Below are positions 35,292 to 46,745 of a DNA stretch of 64,000 bases, piece after piece (position 1 is the stretch's first letter; every line of letters begins with the position of its first letter). The notes beneath the pieces were generated by a model. That model saw only the letters and a program-made list of their open reading frames with translations, was not told the origin of the DNA and ran no database searches. The DNA is from Sciurus carolinensis. Its lineage: Eukaryota > Chordata > Mammalia > Rodentia > Sciuridae. Location of the stretch: positions 1,860,001-1,924,000 of the forward strand of contig NW_025920104.1 in NCBI RefSeq assembly GCF_902686445.1, in the 5' to 3' direction. A program made the translations under genes and the position numbers.

Positions 35292-36285
35292 CTAGTTCCT
35301 CACATTGCTGATTTGCATTGTTGTTTTTCATCTCTTACTCATGGAATATTTTGTTGAGAATGTTCAGTAATGCCGGCTTTCTTTTTGTAAATTCTTTTAA
35401 CTTTTTTTTATAATGGATGGATTTTATTTTATCATCAAATCTGAAAGTAAGTTTTGCTGGTTATAAAATTCTTGGTTGGCATCCATTTTCTTTCAGGGCT
35501 TGGTAAATGTTGTTCCAGGCCCTTCTAGCTTTTAGGGTCTGGATTGAAAAATCTGCTGATATTCTTATTGGTTTTCCACTTTAAGTAATTTGATTCTTTT
35601 CTCTCACAGCCTTTAAAATTCTGTCTTTAATTTGTATGTTAGTTGTTTTCATAATAATGTGCCTTGGTGTGTGTCTGTTGTAATTTTGTGCATTTGGAGT
35701 CCTATAAGCCTCTTGTATCTGCTTTTCCATTTCATTCTTCAGATTTGGGAAATTTTCTGATATTATTTCATTGAAAAGTTTGTTCATTCCTTTGGTTTGC
35801 TTCTCTAAGCCTACCTCAACTCCAATAATACATAAAGTTGGCCTTTTCATGATATCCCATAATTCTTGTAGATGCTGTTCATGATTTCTTACCATCTTCT
35901 GTGTTTGGTCAACTTTGTTTAAAAGATTAAATATTTTTTCTTCAATGTCTGACGTTCTGTCTTCCAGGTTCTCTAACCTATTGGTTATGTTTTCTATGGA
36001 GTTTTTAACTTGGTTTATTTTTTCCTTTATTTCAAGGATTTCTGTATGGTTTTTTTTTATTTTTTAGTATCTCTAACTCTTTATTGAAATGATCTCTTGC
36101 TTCCTGTATTTGTTCTTTAACTGTTGATTGGTTCAATCATTTAATGCCTGCATTTGCTCTTTCATCTCCTCATTTGCTTCACTGATTGTTTTAATTATGT
36201 ACATTCTGAACTCCCTGTCTAATATTTCTTCTGCTGTGCTGTCATTGGGATTTATTGATATAGTATCTAGGTTTGTTTGGGACAT
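35292..36285 (-). pseudogene. L1 ORF1, broken (copy 2)
   Basis: Start near 36285 (MSQTNLDTISI). The coiled coil is at about 36100-36200. The RNA-recognition part is open at 35581-35895 ('ELWDIMKRPTLCIIGVEVG', 'NEIISENFPNLKNEMEKQ'), with the C-terminal domain ('RRAWNNIYQALKENGCQ' type) at 35470-35540. Several frameshifts lie in T-rich (on plus) runs near 36050 and 35400. Confidence 0.9.
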
Positions 36286-36444
36286 TTTCTTTGCTTGTTT
36301 TCTCATATTGGTCAGATATCAGTGGGACCCTGAGATATTGGAGATTTCCTCTATTGGCTTATAGTGTCCTTGTAGATTTCCAGTTTATCACCTCCCAGCC
36401 TTCAGTAGACTGAAGTCTTGGAGGAACTTGATAATGCAGTGCTT

Positions 36445-37010
36445 CCGAAGAAAGCTACCCCTAGCCTCCTACTGGTTCCAGGGCTGGGGGCTGTTTCTGT
36501 GCAGAAAGGCTCTCATTGGGTGGCCTGCTCCAAGAAGCTGGCTGTGGAAGAAGCCTGCTGCCAGAGGGAGCAGGGCTTCTTGGGGAAGTTTCTGGCTTCC
36601 CTGGCCTGGTCCCAGAAGCCACGTGCATGCCAGACCCACCACTGTGTCTGGGGTTTGGAGCGTGCTCTGTGTGAAAAGTCTCTCAATGGGCAGCCTGCAC
36701 CAAGAAGCTGGCTGTGGAAGGAGCCTGCTGCTGGAGGGAGCAGGGCTGCTTGGGGAAGTCTCTGGCTGCCCTGTACTGGTCCCAGAAGTTGCCTGCAGCC
36801 TGGGGCCCACTACTGGGTTCAGTTCTTGGAGATGGCTCCCTGCGGAAAGGCTCTCCCTGGTCCACTTGCTCTGAGAAGCTTGCTGTGGAAGGAGCCTGCT
36901 GCCGGAGGGAACAGGGCTTCTTGGGGAAGACCCTTGTTGCTCTGCCCTGCTCTGAGAAGCTGCCCCTGTCTGGGTCTGCCACCTGGGGTGAGCTTCACCC
37001 AGGGGGAGAG
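36445..37010 (-). repeat. Three 170-bp tandem repeats in L1 5' UTR (copy 2)
   Basis: 'ctggctgtggaag' recurs at 36538, 36708 and, as 'cttgctgtggaag', at 36879. Spacing of 170 and 171 bases is the same as in copy 1. Confidence 0.85.
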
Positions 37011-37131
37011 ACTCACCTTGTGGCTCTATGTTAGTCCAAGTCTCTCATTGACTCCCCTTCTTGAATTTTGGGTTCTGGAGCAATGGGAGATACAGTCACC
37101 CTCTAGTCTGCCATCTTGGATCCCAAGTCTT

Positions 37132-38444
37132 AATAACCATAGCCAAAATGTCAACTGGACTACAAAAAATTTCTTAAAGTGTTTTTAAAAATACTTCATA
37201 AATCATTCTCTAAGTTAAATAAAGTTTTTCATGTTTGTTCCCAAATGTCTTTGTGTCAGTGTATACACAAAGGTATATGTGGAAAAGTCTAGAAAAGAAT
37301 TCATGCGTATTTATTGAGATAACATATATGTATGCTATAGAAAATATATAGTTTCAGTCTGAAAATTATAATTGTATAAAGAGTCTGAAAATTTACTTTC
37401 TTCATCTGTAACATAATTGAATACTTTACTCCATATTTTATTATTACACTTATTTCTAATCATAAGTAGAAAATTTATTAAACTTCTTAGTTTCCCATTG
37501 TTTTTAATTAAAGTGAATAATGAAAAATCTTTAGGAAAAGTTAATTCAAGTCAGTTCTTTTATGTAAACAACTGATTCACATTTTTCTCACTCTTAGATA
37601 AGATTTAAAAGAAGCTTACCTATAATGTATGTAACTCAATGTGAATAAAACAGGGACTACAGATGTTATTGCAAAATGACATTTTTTTTGTTTCATATGA
37701 CGCCTTCTTTTCTCAATATCTTCATAGCAGTTGTTAGCTTCTAATTATAAATCTTGAAAATTCCCAATCATCCAAATAGACATTTAGACACTGATTTATA
37801 TTAAAATAGAAATCATGCATTTTATGTTTTAATCATAAATATATCACATGATTGCTGATCTATTAGTGTTTTGAATTGTATAGATTGATACACTCCTGTT
37901 ACAAATCAGGAGTATTTTTAAGGGTAATGAAATTGAAAACACCACTCTCACCAATGCAATGATACTTTTATTACTGCTGTGAAGGCAAATTCTTGTCTCT
38001 AAATGAATATAACATAATAATTTAAAACTTAAAATTCAATGAAAATGGAGTAATTAGCACCACATTAACAACATTCTAAATTCATGTTTTGGCAGTGCTC
38101 AATTACTTTGAGAAAACAGCAGTCAGAATAGAACAATCTTCCACAATGGAACAACCCCACTCTGATTTGTGCAATGAAGATCTTGCCTGATCTGCAAGAT
38201 AAATTCAGTTAATTTTAAAGAGCTCATACAAAAAGACCCAGTTTGAAATGAAAATGTGTAGAAAAAAATAATCCTCATAAAATGAATCAAGGCTGGCTTG
38301 CTATAGGAGGACATAACATCTATCAGTAAAATGAAGCAGCTGTCTCAGAAAAAAAAAGATAAAAATGAGATGCTTATATAAAGAAAAAGAGAATGAAAGA
38401 TGACTTTGTTTATACAAAATGAGAAGTGTTGGAAACAAAAAAAG
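37132..38444. other. AT-rich duplicated sequence, unassigned
   Basis: Counterpart of 14820-16129. No gene recognised. A small insertion around 38120-38145 (near-repeat of 'aatagaacaa') is present in this copy only. Confidence 0.35.
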
Positions 38445-38559
38445 TCTATTTACTGTTACATGAGTTGTGGACATTTTCCATACTGGATGCTGAGGTAAAA
38501 GGTCATTTACAGGTACATGAGTTGTGGTCATTTTCCACACTGAATGCTGAGGTCCAGGG
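38445..38559. repeat. 57-58 bp tandem duplication (copy 2)
   Basis: Two units at 38445-38502 and 38503-38559, equivalent to 16130-16243. Confidence 0.83.
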
Positions 38560-38579
38560 TGTTAACTTTGTTCTGAATG

Positions 38580-38796
38580 GTTTTAGTCTAACTGACATCT
38601 ACTCAGACATCATTCCTGTCCACTGTATTCTCCAGTCACTTAACCCTACACTGTTCATGTCCTACAAGGCACTTACTATACTATCCATTTCCCCCACTTC
38701 TCCAGAAGGGCACAATTCAGTGTTAATTTGTTCACCACAGTAACCCTGGCATATAACATAGTGCATAGCACATAGTAGGCATGTGTTATGGAAATA
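38580..38796 (+). repeat. L2 LINE 3'-end fragment (copy 2)
   Basis: Counterpart of 16265-16482, including 'agtgcatagcacatagtagg', closer here to the L2 form than in copy 1. Confidence 0.65.
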
Positions 38797-39607
38797 TTTC
38801 ACAGGAAAACAACTAGGTACCAACAGTCCCTCAAAAATGAGGTGTAACATTTTAAGGATGGATTCTGGAGCTTTCACCTCATCAAAGTAACACCCTTCCC
38901 CATTGACTGTGTAGTATTAGTGAACTCAACATTGTGAAAAATGTTCTCAGATTTTTAACAGAATCCCAAAATTTAGTCTTCTCCAAAAAAGAAAAGATGG
39001 GGCTTTACTTCCAAAAGATATCTGTATCTGTGAGAGAGGGCAGTCCTATAGGTAGTGGGGGATTTTGTATTACTTTTTGTGATAGGAAAAGAAACATTCA
39101 TTCACTGACAAAGTTTGGTCACTGTGTACTAATTGCAGGAACAAAAATCTCAAGTGATGCTTGATTTTATATCATTGTGATTGGACTAAAGGATGCCCAT
39201 GAAGCAGACAAAGCATTTTTATTTCTGGTTGAGTCAGTGATGGTATTTCTGGAAGAAAGTAGTTTGAAATGGTAGATGGAGAAAGAAGATTAACCCCTCA
39301 ATGCAGGTGGACATCATCTCTTGAGAGATTGAATAAAATAAAAACATGAAGGAAGGACAAATTTACTTCCTGTTTGTGCTGAAACATAGATTCTGCCCTC
39401 AGATTGGCATTTCTTGTTCTCAGGCCTTTAGACTCCTACCAGAATTTAGACCAGTGTCTGCCCTCACCCCCTTCTTGGGCTTCACATTAAACTGAATTAT
39501 ACGTCCAGGGTTTTCTAGTTCTCAGAGTGCAGATTACAATAGTTCTTGCTTGGTCTCCACTACCATTTGAGCCTAGAAAAATTAACAATCGAGAAAAACA
39601 ACCAATA

Positions 39608-39674
39608 GTGTATATATATATATATAATATATAGAGAATGTAGTAGATAGATAGATAGATAAATTGATAGATAA
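39608..39674. repeat. TA and TAGA microsatellite (copy 2)
   Basis: Counterpart of 17293-17352, with more TA units and a shifted TAGA block. The intervening 38797-39607 and 39675-40189 hold no recognised feature. Confidence 0.88.
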
Positions 39675-40189
39675 GAATTGTCTAAGATCATCTGACTAGT
39701 AAATACAACTGAAAAACAAGAAGTCAACTTAATTCACAGCAATGTCTTACCTCAGCAGAATAATCCATGATCAATGGTCTTGGTTCTAAAACTCGACAAT
39801 GGAGAACTTAAAAGCATTTAAAATATAAGCTTAGACTTGGAATATGAAGTTAATATTAGAATGTCATGAATAGGAAAACTTAAGGTATATTCAAGGATAA
39901 AAATTAGAGAGTACATTAGTAAATATATTTTCTATTCGATTTTTACTGTTACTTTTCAGAACACGTTTAAAATTTTTCATGTTCTGGAAACCTGAAAAAA
40001 AATCATATCAAACCAAATAGCAAGTAAAAACCTTTCAAAATTGGAAAAAGTCAATTTAAAACCCTTAAAGTTATAAAAATAAAAATAATCAAGGCAAATT
40101 TAACCCCAGTTGTAAGACTGATATTTAAGGGGCATTTGGATTTAGACAATATTTAAAAATCACCCACATGTCTGTGAACTAAAGAGTAA

Positions 40190-40435
40190 ATAAATTATAG
40201 CAATAAGATCTGCAAGTAGATGCCCCATATCTATGACACATTATGCATTTATCTAAATACCTTTTTCTGGAATCCAACAAAATAATTTTCTTTTTTTGAA
40301 TTTAAAATCTTATGTGTCTTGAGTGAGTCACAAAGAATAATTCAGGTAAATAAATTTAAGAGACTATAAGAGACTACTCTGTTGCAGTTTTTGTTACTTT
40401 TTTCCTTGTTTTAGTGATGCAAATCTCTGTGTACT
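40190..40435. other. Unassigned sequence present only in copy 2
   Basis: Start of the 1.45 kb that copy 1 lacks. AT-rich, no gene seen. Confidence 0.4.
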
Positions 40436-40439
40436 GATA

Positions 40440-40904
40440 TGTATCACGTTCCCTCTGCCCGCAGAGAGAGACACGACAAATGTCTGAAGCTTTGGAAGTT
40501 TATTGTGCACAGTCCCTCTTCTACACTTCTCTTACTCCTAGCTTCCGCGCACTCCCAGCTTCCCTTCTCCCAGCTTCTTCCAGCTTCCGTGCACTCCCGG
40601 CTTCCAGCTCAGCTTCAGCCTCCACCTCCACCGCTTCTTCTGCTTCTGCCTCTTCTTAGCCCCTGTACTCTCCCACCCCCCAGGCTTATATACACTTCAA
40701 CCAATCAGGGGAGAGTACACGAGGTAAACGCGGACAGCTGCAAGCCTAGGATAGGTACACGAGGGGGGCATGCTCTAATCACATCGTTAACTAGCCAATC
40801 ATTAGAATTCGCTGGTTGTTTACTGTATAGCTGGCCGCTTTTGGCTCAGCGTCAGGCGCCATCTTGACCATGCCCAAAGGCTGGGGGTCCCGGAAACCCC
40901 GACA
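40440..40904 (-). mobile_element. Solo long terminal repeat of an endogenous retrovirus
   Basis: On the minus strand this 465-bp unit starts TGTCGGGG and ends GATACA, the TG...CA borders of a retroviral LTR. It is flanked by GATA on both sides (40436-40439 and 40905-40908), a 4-base target duplication if those borders are right. Minus-strand signals are a YY1/CAAGATGGCGCC block near 40855-40868, a TATATAAG box at 40685-40692 and AATAAA at 40499-40504. No internal retroviral genes flank it, so it is a solo LTR left by recombination. It keeps many CpGs, unlike its surroundings, which suggests it is fairly young. The class (gamma-like from the 4-base duplication) is only inferred. Confidence 0.82.
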
Positions 40905-41373
40905 GATATGGAAAGCTTCCCTAGTTGAATTGTCAACAAACTGGGGGTTAGAACACTATGCATGCTTCATTTGTGTTTATTACTGTAGTACCACATATAT
41001 GTGACATGTATTATGTGCACACATTACACATCATCTGGGTCACCCTATGTTCGTTGCTCCTGATGTCCCCTGTCACAAAGGATTATAGACTCCTATCTTA
41101 CAACTCTGTAGCCCAGGGTGACCACTTAGTTGCTTATTCCCAGGTTGAGGCGTAGAGGGCAATGGGAGAGTGTGGAATGCAGACTGTGCCAGTCACGTCC
41201 CTCCAGGCTGTGCAAAACAGCATTCCTAGCCCCAAGCTACCCCATTTTGTAAAGTGGGGGCAGTGTGCCTTGAGCTACCCCCTTCTGAGTGCGAGTGCTG
41301 AGAGTCCTTGTCTGGACATGTGGATGATCACCAGACACTGGGCAAGCAGAAGTAACCAGGAGGGGTGACTCCA
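40905..41373. other. Unassigned sequence present only in copy 2
   Basis: No gene or repeat recognised; short open frames only. Confidence 0.35.
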
Positions 41374-41575
41374 ACAGTGTGCACTGGTGTGCATCTCTAC
41401 CCCAGCCTCATGGGAGGATGAGGTGGAAGGATCACAGGATCTAGGTCAACCTGGGCAACTTATGAGCTCCTATCTCAAAATGGGAAGTATAGATCTGAGG
41501 TGCAGCTTAGAGGAAAGGTGCCCAGTTACTGGGTTCAACCTTGAGTACTACACACTGAGAAATAAGAAAGAAAAG
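41374..41575 (+). repeat. B1-dID dimeric SINE, degenerate
   Basis: B1 half: 'tgggaggatgaggtggaagg' and 'cctgggcaacttatgagctc'. ID half: 'gaggtgcagcttagaggaaa' and 'actgggttcaaccttgagta', ending in an AG-rich tail. Old copy. Confidence 0.72.
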
Positions 41576-41644
41576 AATAACCCCTGCTGTGCAGCACAAA
41601 CCTAAGGCACAAATACATGGATAAACTAATCATGTTCATAAAAA

Positions 41645-42008
41645 TCACCACCTGTGAATTTATTAAGTTTTCAGATGCACATGGACACATGGATGTATCA
41701 GACTCACATCTGGGAAATGAGGACCGTGAGCTTACCAGACACTGTAGACCACCTAACCATGCAGCCCCCTCACCTGAACACCAGGAGATGCTACAGAGAT
41801 AGTTGCAGAGATTTGCGCACTGACCCACAATCTTATCAGACTCCCCAGTGGATGCATAAGGCATCAACAGACCAGGAACTCGGGAGGCCAACAGGTGAAC
41901 CATTGATGGGCCCTGGGACTTCAGCTAATTCACACTTCCTGCTTAACCCATCCTTGTGAAGCTGACTGCAATCAGAAACCTGGCCTTGACCCTGTGCCAT
42001 GGACTCCT
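41645..42008. other. Right-hand block of the duplication unit
   Basis: Matches 24491-24855. I do not recognise a family. It may be part of an old LTR-type repeat that continues to about 42300, where an AATAAA stands at 42179-42184, but that is a weak guess. Confidence 0.5.
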
Positions 42009-44356
42009 TTGCTCTGTGTCCCTGAGTAACCTGCATTTGTATCTGCTCCCACTTTGATCTCACTGTGAACTCTTTAAACTCTGTGGCCACTGTTAACCCT
42101 TCCTCAGCCATTTTGTGACATCTCTATCTTTGTGTGATGTGTGGTATGTGCCTTGAGGGTTACTAGTAATTAAGATTGGAATAAAGTTAAAGAACATGTG
42201 ATTGTTGCATCAAGACCCCTTGTGAATCCTGAGTACTCAGTGAATTAAAGCCAAGGGAATTGGTATAGCTTGTGAGTTTATTGTTATACACCAAGTTCTG
42301 ACATCCCAGACAGACACAAGCATGTATCTCTGTGTTAATGGCAGAGATCACTCACAACAGATGGTAAAGCCTGAAAAGCACCTGGTTTCAGCAGCCTGTG
42401 CCTCTTACTTTAGGGAAAGAATCCATCTCCCCATGGGGCCAAAGAACACTGTCTCTGTTGCACCAGGTCTTTGAGACCTCTCTGTGGTCTGCCATCTTCA
42501 GGGTGCAGGCTCCATCCTGGGATGCCCCAGTGACTAGGTAATCCCTGTTCCTTCTAGAACTCCCCTTTTCTATCCTGTCTGGGATTCCAAGACTTGCTGA
42601 TGGATCCCAGGTTATCTGTACTCCAAAGCTTTACTTTGAATTTGACTGCAACACACTTTCCTGGAGTAATGTCAGAGACTGAAGATGCAGGTGAGGGGAT
42701 GCAGAAGATACAGCAGGGAGAAGGTTCATCCTCTGAGATGGAACAGGACTTCCATTCCACCCTAGATGTGGACATGGAGGCAGTTGATGGAGTTGTGCCA
42801 GATGCAGATCCAGTGGGAGAATCCTGGGGAAATCTCTGGTCCTGAGGATCCAGAGACCAGAGGGTCTGAAATTCTTATATTGTAGATTCATCTTTTGTGG
42901 TGGTCAGGTCTTTAACAACACCAGTCCTTCAAGGTGGCAAGAAAGTTATTACCACCTCAGCCACTGATGACCTCTGGAACCCCATGTATGAGTGGACCTC
43001 AGAGCTGGGAGGAAAGCTGTCTTGTTGCCTGGGAGCTTGCTGGAGCCACCACTGGCCTGGAGAGAGGAAAAGTCTCCACACTCACCATTCTCTCCTTGTT
43101 GGGCGAAGCATCAGAAGTCTCCATTTTGACTTGTTCTTGGGAGTCAGTGTCAAATGCTTTCCATCTAGATCAACGTGTAAGTGACTTGCTTTGATCATCC
43201 CCTGGGCTTTCTCAAGTGAAGAAGGAAAGTGAGACACTGAGAATGCTGGATGTGAAACTCCTTGGACACCAAGGAACATGTCCTTGTCTGTTCTAAGCTC
43301 TAGGTCCCTTGAGGTCTCCCATGAGTGCTCATACCAGGAACCAGGGATGAGACCCCTTGGACATGTGGGTTTATCTCTGGCAGAGCAGTGAGCTATTGTC
43401 AATGCACCTGAAGGCTTCTTTGGTCTCCAGGAGGCAGAAGCCCAGGGGTCTGGTGGATGTCCCCCTTCTGTAAGGCTTGGGACTCTGCTACATTCAGGAC
43501 TGTCAGAGGTACTGCCCAAAGTAACCACCACCAACTGTCCTGGGGGAAGGGGAAGGTTTCACTTTGCTGAACCTTAATATTCTTGCTGTGGAGTCAGATG
43601 AAGATGGTCTTGCTTCATAGAGTTGTAGCTCAGTCCCTGCAAAGTGTTTTTCATTGTGCCTGGGGCATACACCATCAATACTCAGACAGTATGCTCTGTC
43701 TGCATTCTCTGGGCATTTTCTGCATTTTTCTTCACAGCAGTGCATTACAGAGCCACAGGAAGAAGTGTCCACCTGTGAGCAGTGACTAAAAATGTGAGGC
43801 CTGCCTACCTCAAACTGCTACTTTGTCCCCCATGAGAGAGGTGGCAAAGTCTACAGACATTTTGGTTGTCATAATGTGGGCAGAGCATGGACTGACCATC
43901 AGGGGTTGAGGCCAAGAGTGCTGTTTCACACCCCAGGTTGCTCAGGAGCACCCCATGACACAATGTGCCAGACTCAGACATCAATAGGGCAGGGTGGAGA
44001 GATCCTGGCCCAGGAAAAAATACCATTATTCAATAAGGTCATTGTTTGGGCAAGGACTTCAACAACCCCTCGCACCCAAGAAATGTATTCAGGATGGTCC
44101 TTGGAGCTTAAGCTTCTTCCTTCCTATCCCTCATGCTGTGAGATTCCAGCTAACAGGTAAGGCAGACACAGGTGTGTGGGCCAGTGTTTTCATTGTGCCC
44201 AAATGAACTTTGATGACATGAATTCTGTGCATTAAAGTGTATATAAAAGATGTGCTCATGGAAAGAATGTACACATGTTTAGTCAAATTTTAAAGTGCAT
44301 TTTGGATGTTTCAAATTTCATATTAATAATGAAAATGTTTAGTTCAAGAAGACTCA
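42009..44356. other. Unassigned single-copy sequence
   Basis: Moderately GC-rich. The open frames (for example an acidic 83-codon frame at 42594-42845 and a 150-codon frame on the minus strand at 43082-43534) show no family I recognise and no convincing splice context. An exon of an unknown gene cannot be excluded. Confidence 0.35.
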
Positions 44357-44456
44357 GGGGCTGGGGATATAACTCAGTTGGTAGAGTGCTCATCTTGCAA
44401 GCACATAGGCCCTGGGTTCAATCCCTAGCACCGCAAAAACAAACAAACAAAAAAAG
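44357..44456 (+). repeat. ID SINE (tRNA-derived), well preserved
   Basis: 'ggggctggggatataactca', then an A box 'ataactcagttggtag', then a B box 'gggttcaatccct', a terminal 'agcacc' and an A-rich (CAAA)n tail. It may be flanked by AAGACTCAG / AAGACCCAG. The tRNA-like look comes from its tRNA-Ala ancestry; it is not a tRNA gene. Confidence 0.92.
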
Positions 44457-45847
44457 ACCCAGAAAGAACAGGGATAGTGGACAGAGTGACTGACAGGATG
44501 GCACCCAGCCAGGGAGGAAGATTCAATTTGCTTCTTGTTAGCTCAGTGATGTTGGCAACACTTTCACCATGAATCTCAGTCTACTTGCCCTTAAGATCAC
44601 TTCTTCACCTCATAGGAGGTTAATGTAGAGATCAAGATAGCATGGCTACCAAGCATCATAGTCAAATGAAAAAAGGAATGTGCATGGAAACTGACATAGG
44701 ATCACACAGTTGTTCTTAAAAATTGATCCAGCTTTACTGGGACCTTCACTGCTCTTCCAATGCTTCACTCACAAACTGTCTGACTAGGTTGTCAGTGTTG
44801 AGTTGTCTCATTCCTCTATGTGCTCATGTCCCAGCTGGTCCTTGTCTCTGAGCAGATCTTGCCTACCTGGTAATTGCTGTATTACTGTGCACAGGACACT
44901 GGCCTGTGTTTCCCAGGGGCATGTTTCCCCAACTCCAAGAGTCATGGCCACAGGGCTGGATGCTGAATGAAAGAGGATATGGTTATCTGTATGGAATATG
45001 AGGAGTTAGGCCCAATTTTGGGGGTTTTCTTGTTTTCACAACTTTGTTTCTGTGAGCTTTTTATATGCTTATGCACTTGTGCCCTTCCATGTGGGATATG
45101 AAATGGCTGCTAGTCACAGTGTTTCACCCTGCAGATTGGGTCAAAGTGGAGGCTTCATTAGACATTTGCCACATCATCCAGAAGCAGCAGAATGGGAACA
45201 TCTGAATTCCCATAGTTATTTCTGGAATGAACTGATAAAAATATTTTCCTAGGTAGGTCAGAATCTTCCTTTTGACAATTTCACAAGAAAAGGCAAAGAG
45301 AATTTCTTCATAGTGATGTCATTAAATCTGCTTGGATGACTCATAATGTATGTTGGCACAGCAACACATTGTGTGGTGGGCAGCAGACATATGTGATGGT
45401 GGCAGTGGTGTGATTTAAAAGGCCTGCTTCAGCAAGCCATGCAGGGTTTGCTTCTTCTCAACCCTTCACAGAGAAAGCTTTTGAAGCCCACCTTTTCATT
45501 CCATTTCAGAGGGCCCGAAGACATGGTCACATCTCCCCACAATCCCACTCTGTGTGTTGTGGTTCAAAATGTTGGTTGTGCTATGTGCTGCTCTGTAATG
45601 AGAATTTGAATTTCATGCAGATTCTGAAGGGTCAGTGAAAAATCGCCAGTTCCCTATCTGTGTGGCCAATGAATGTCTTTCATGCTGATTTATTCTAGAC
45701 TTGATCCCAAATCCATTTCACTAGGACCAGGCTGGTTCCTAGACCCTGGTGCAGTCATAAAGTCTGTGGTTATTTGTGCTAATGACCATGGATCACAGGA
45801 CATGACTTTGAAGTCTACTTTCTATTTCTTACCTAACAGTGCATAGT
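44457..45847. other. Unassigned single-copy sequence
   Basis: No gene or repeat recognised. Confidence 0.35.
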
Positions 45848-46035
45848 AACCCAGGTGCAGTGGTAGATGCCTGTAGTCCCTAATACTCAGGATGTGGAAG
45901 CAGGAGAATCCTAGATTCCACTCTAGCCTGGACAACTTAGGTAGACCGTGTCTCAAAATCAAACATAAAAAGGGGTGGGAATTTAAATAATTGATAGAGC
46001 ATCCCAGGGTTCAATTCCCAGAAAGACAACAACAA
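45848..46035 (+). repeat. B1-dID dimeric SINE, degenerate
   Basis: 'aacccaggtgcagtggtaga', 'tgcctgtagtccctaatact', 'gcctggacaacttaggtaga' and 'ccgtgtctcaaaatc', then a worn ID half 'atagagcatcccagggttcaa' and an A/C-rich tail. Confidence 0.8.
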
Positions 46036-46489
46036 GGCAAGAATTTTCAGAAACAGACTGATTGCTCCAAAATTTCAGCTTTGGGCATGACCCCATTCCA
46101 TTTTTAACCTAGATGTACCAAGGAGGCCACAGGGAATGGCTGGGGACCCGGTATAGCACAGGGCACCTCCAGGTGTCCACTTACAAGTTTTGCTCCTCTC
46201 AGGATAGTGTTAGTGGGTGTTCATGGCCATGGATGTGCCTGATCTGGAATCTTTGGCAGAACATGAGTAGAATCCAGTTCCCCAAGTGTCCAACTGGATC
46301 CCTAGCATGCTCAGCTCTACTCTCCAGGGTGAGACCTTTGATAGCTGCTGCATGAGGACATGCTTGGTATAGGGAGTCTGATTCTTCTGTTGATTCCTAA
46401 GGGACTTGATGTGGAAACCAAGGAGGAAGGAAGAGGCCAAGCAGAAACATCTTGCTCCTTTCAGGATGCCACCACAACACACCTAGACT
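46036..46489. other. Unassigned single-copy sequence
   Basis: Short overlapping open frames on both strands, with no recognisable family and no codon-like pattern. Confidence 0.35.
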
Positions 46490-46640
46490 GGTGGTTTTTA
46501 AACAACAAACTAATTTCTCACAGTGCTGGAGGTGAAAGTTCAAGTTCAAGGCAAGGGCAGGTTTAACGTCTGGTGAGAACTCACTACCTAGTACACAGAA
46601 GGCATCTTTTTTTCTGTTTCCTCCCATGGCAGAAGAGGCA
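46490..46640. repeat. Ancient interspersed repeat, family not named
   Basis: 'aaacaacaaactaatttctc', 'acagtgctggaggtgaaagt' and 'gtctggtgagaactca' follow a mammal-wide repeat with the motif 'aatttctcacagttctggagg'. The same family appears to recur at 48175-48445. I cannot name it with confidence. Confidence 0.5.
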
Positions 46641-46654
46641 CTTTGTTTCCATTA

Positions 46655-46745
46655 ACTTATTCATGCAACCACAAATTTGCCCACTCAGACACTGGCCAGT
46701 CAAGGTTTATTGAGTACTCACTGTGTCCTGTGCACTCCGTTTGTC
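46655..46745 (-). repeat. L2 LINE 3'-end fragment, degenerate
   Basis: 'tttattgagtactcactgtg' and 'cctgtgcactcc' are the complement of the L2 terminal segment ('cacatagtaggtgctcaata'). Confidence 0.5.

Larger units (their letters stand above)
31125..37124 (-). mobile_element. Full-length L1 (type with 170-bp 5' UTR repeats), copy 2
   Basis: Paralogue of 8746-14812. Flanked by AAGTCTT at 31118-31124 and 37125-37131. It begins on the minus strand with GGGATCCAAGATGGCAGACT, a cleaner 5' core than in copy 1. Length is 6.0 kb; it lacks the 77-bp insertion of copy 1. It is the better template for this L1 type. Confidence 0.94.
24856..42008 (+). repeat. Tandem segmental duplication, copy 2
   Basis: Parallels 2451-17870 from 24856 to 40189. 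It then has 1.45 kb absent from copy 1 (40190-41644), and again parallels copy 1 from 41645 (equivalent to 24491) to about 42008. Beyond 42008 the sequence is single-copy. Copy 2 probably shows the ancestral arrangement, because its continuity is not interrupted by an L1. Confidence 0.93.

Noticed and set aside
40439..40867. 142-codon proline/leucine/serine-rich frame
   Set aside because: It runs antisense through a retroviral LTR and has no family features.
42594..42845. Acidic 83-codon frame that could be an exon
   Set aside because: No family recognised, and a donor-like 'gcaggtgagg' inside it would cut it. Kept as unassigned; a protein search would settle it.
44370..44430. tRNA gene (A and B boxes visible)
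   Set aside because: The boxes belong to an ID SINE with an A-rich tail; no cloverleaf with acceptor stem.
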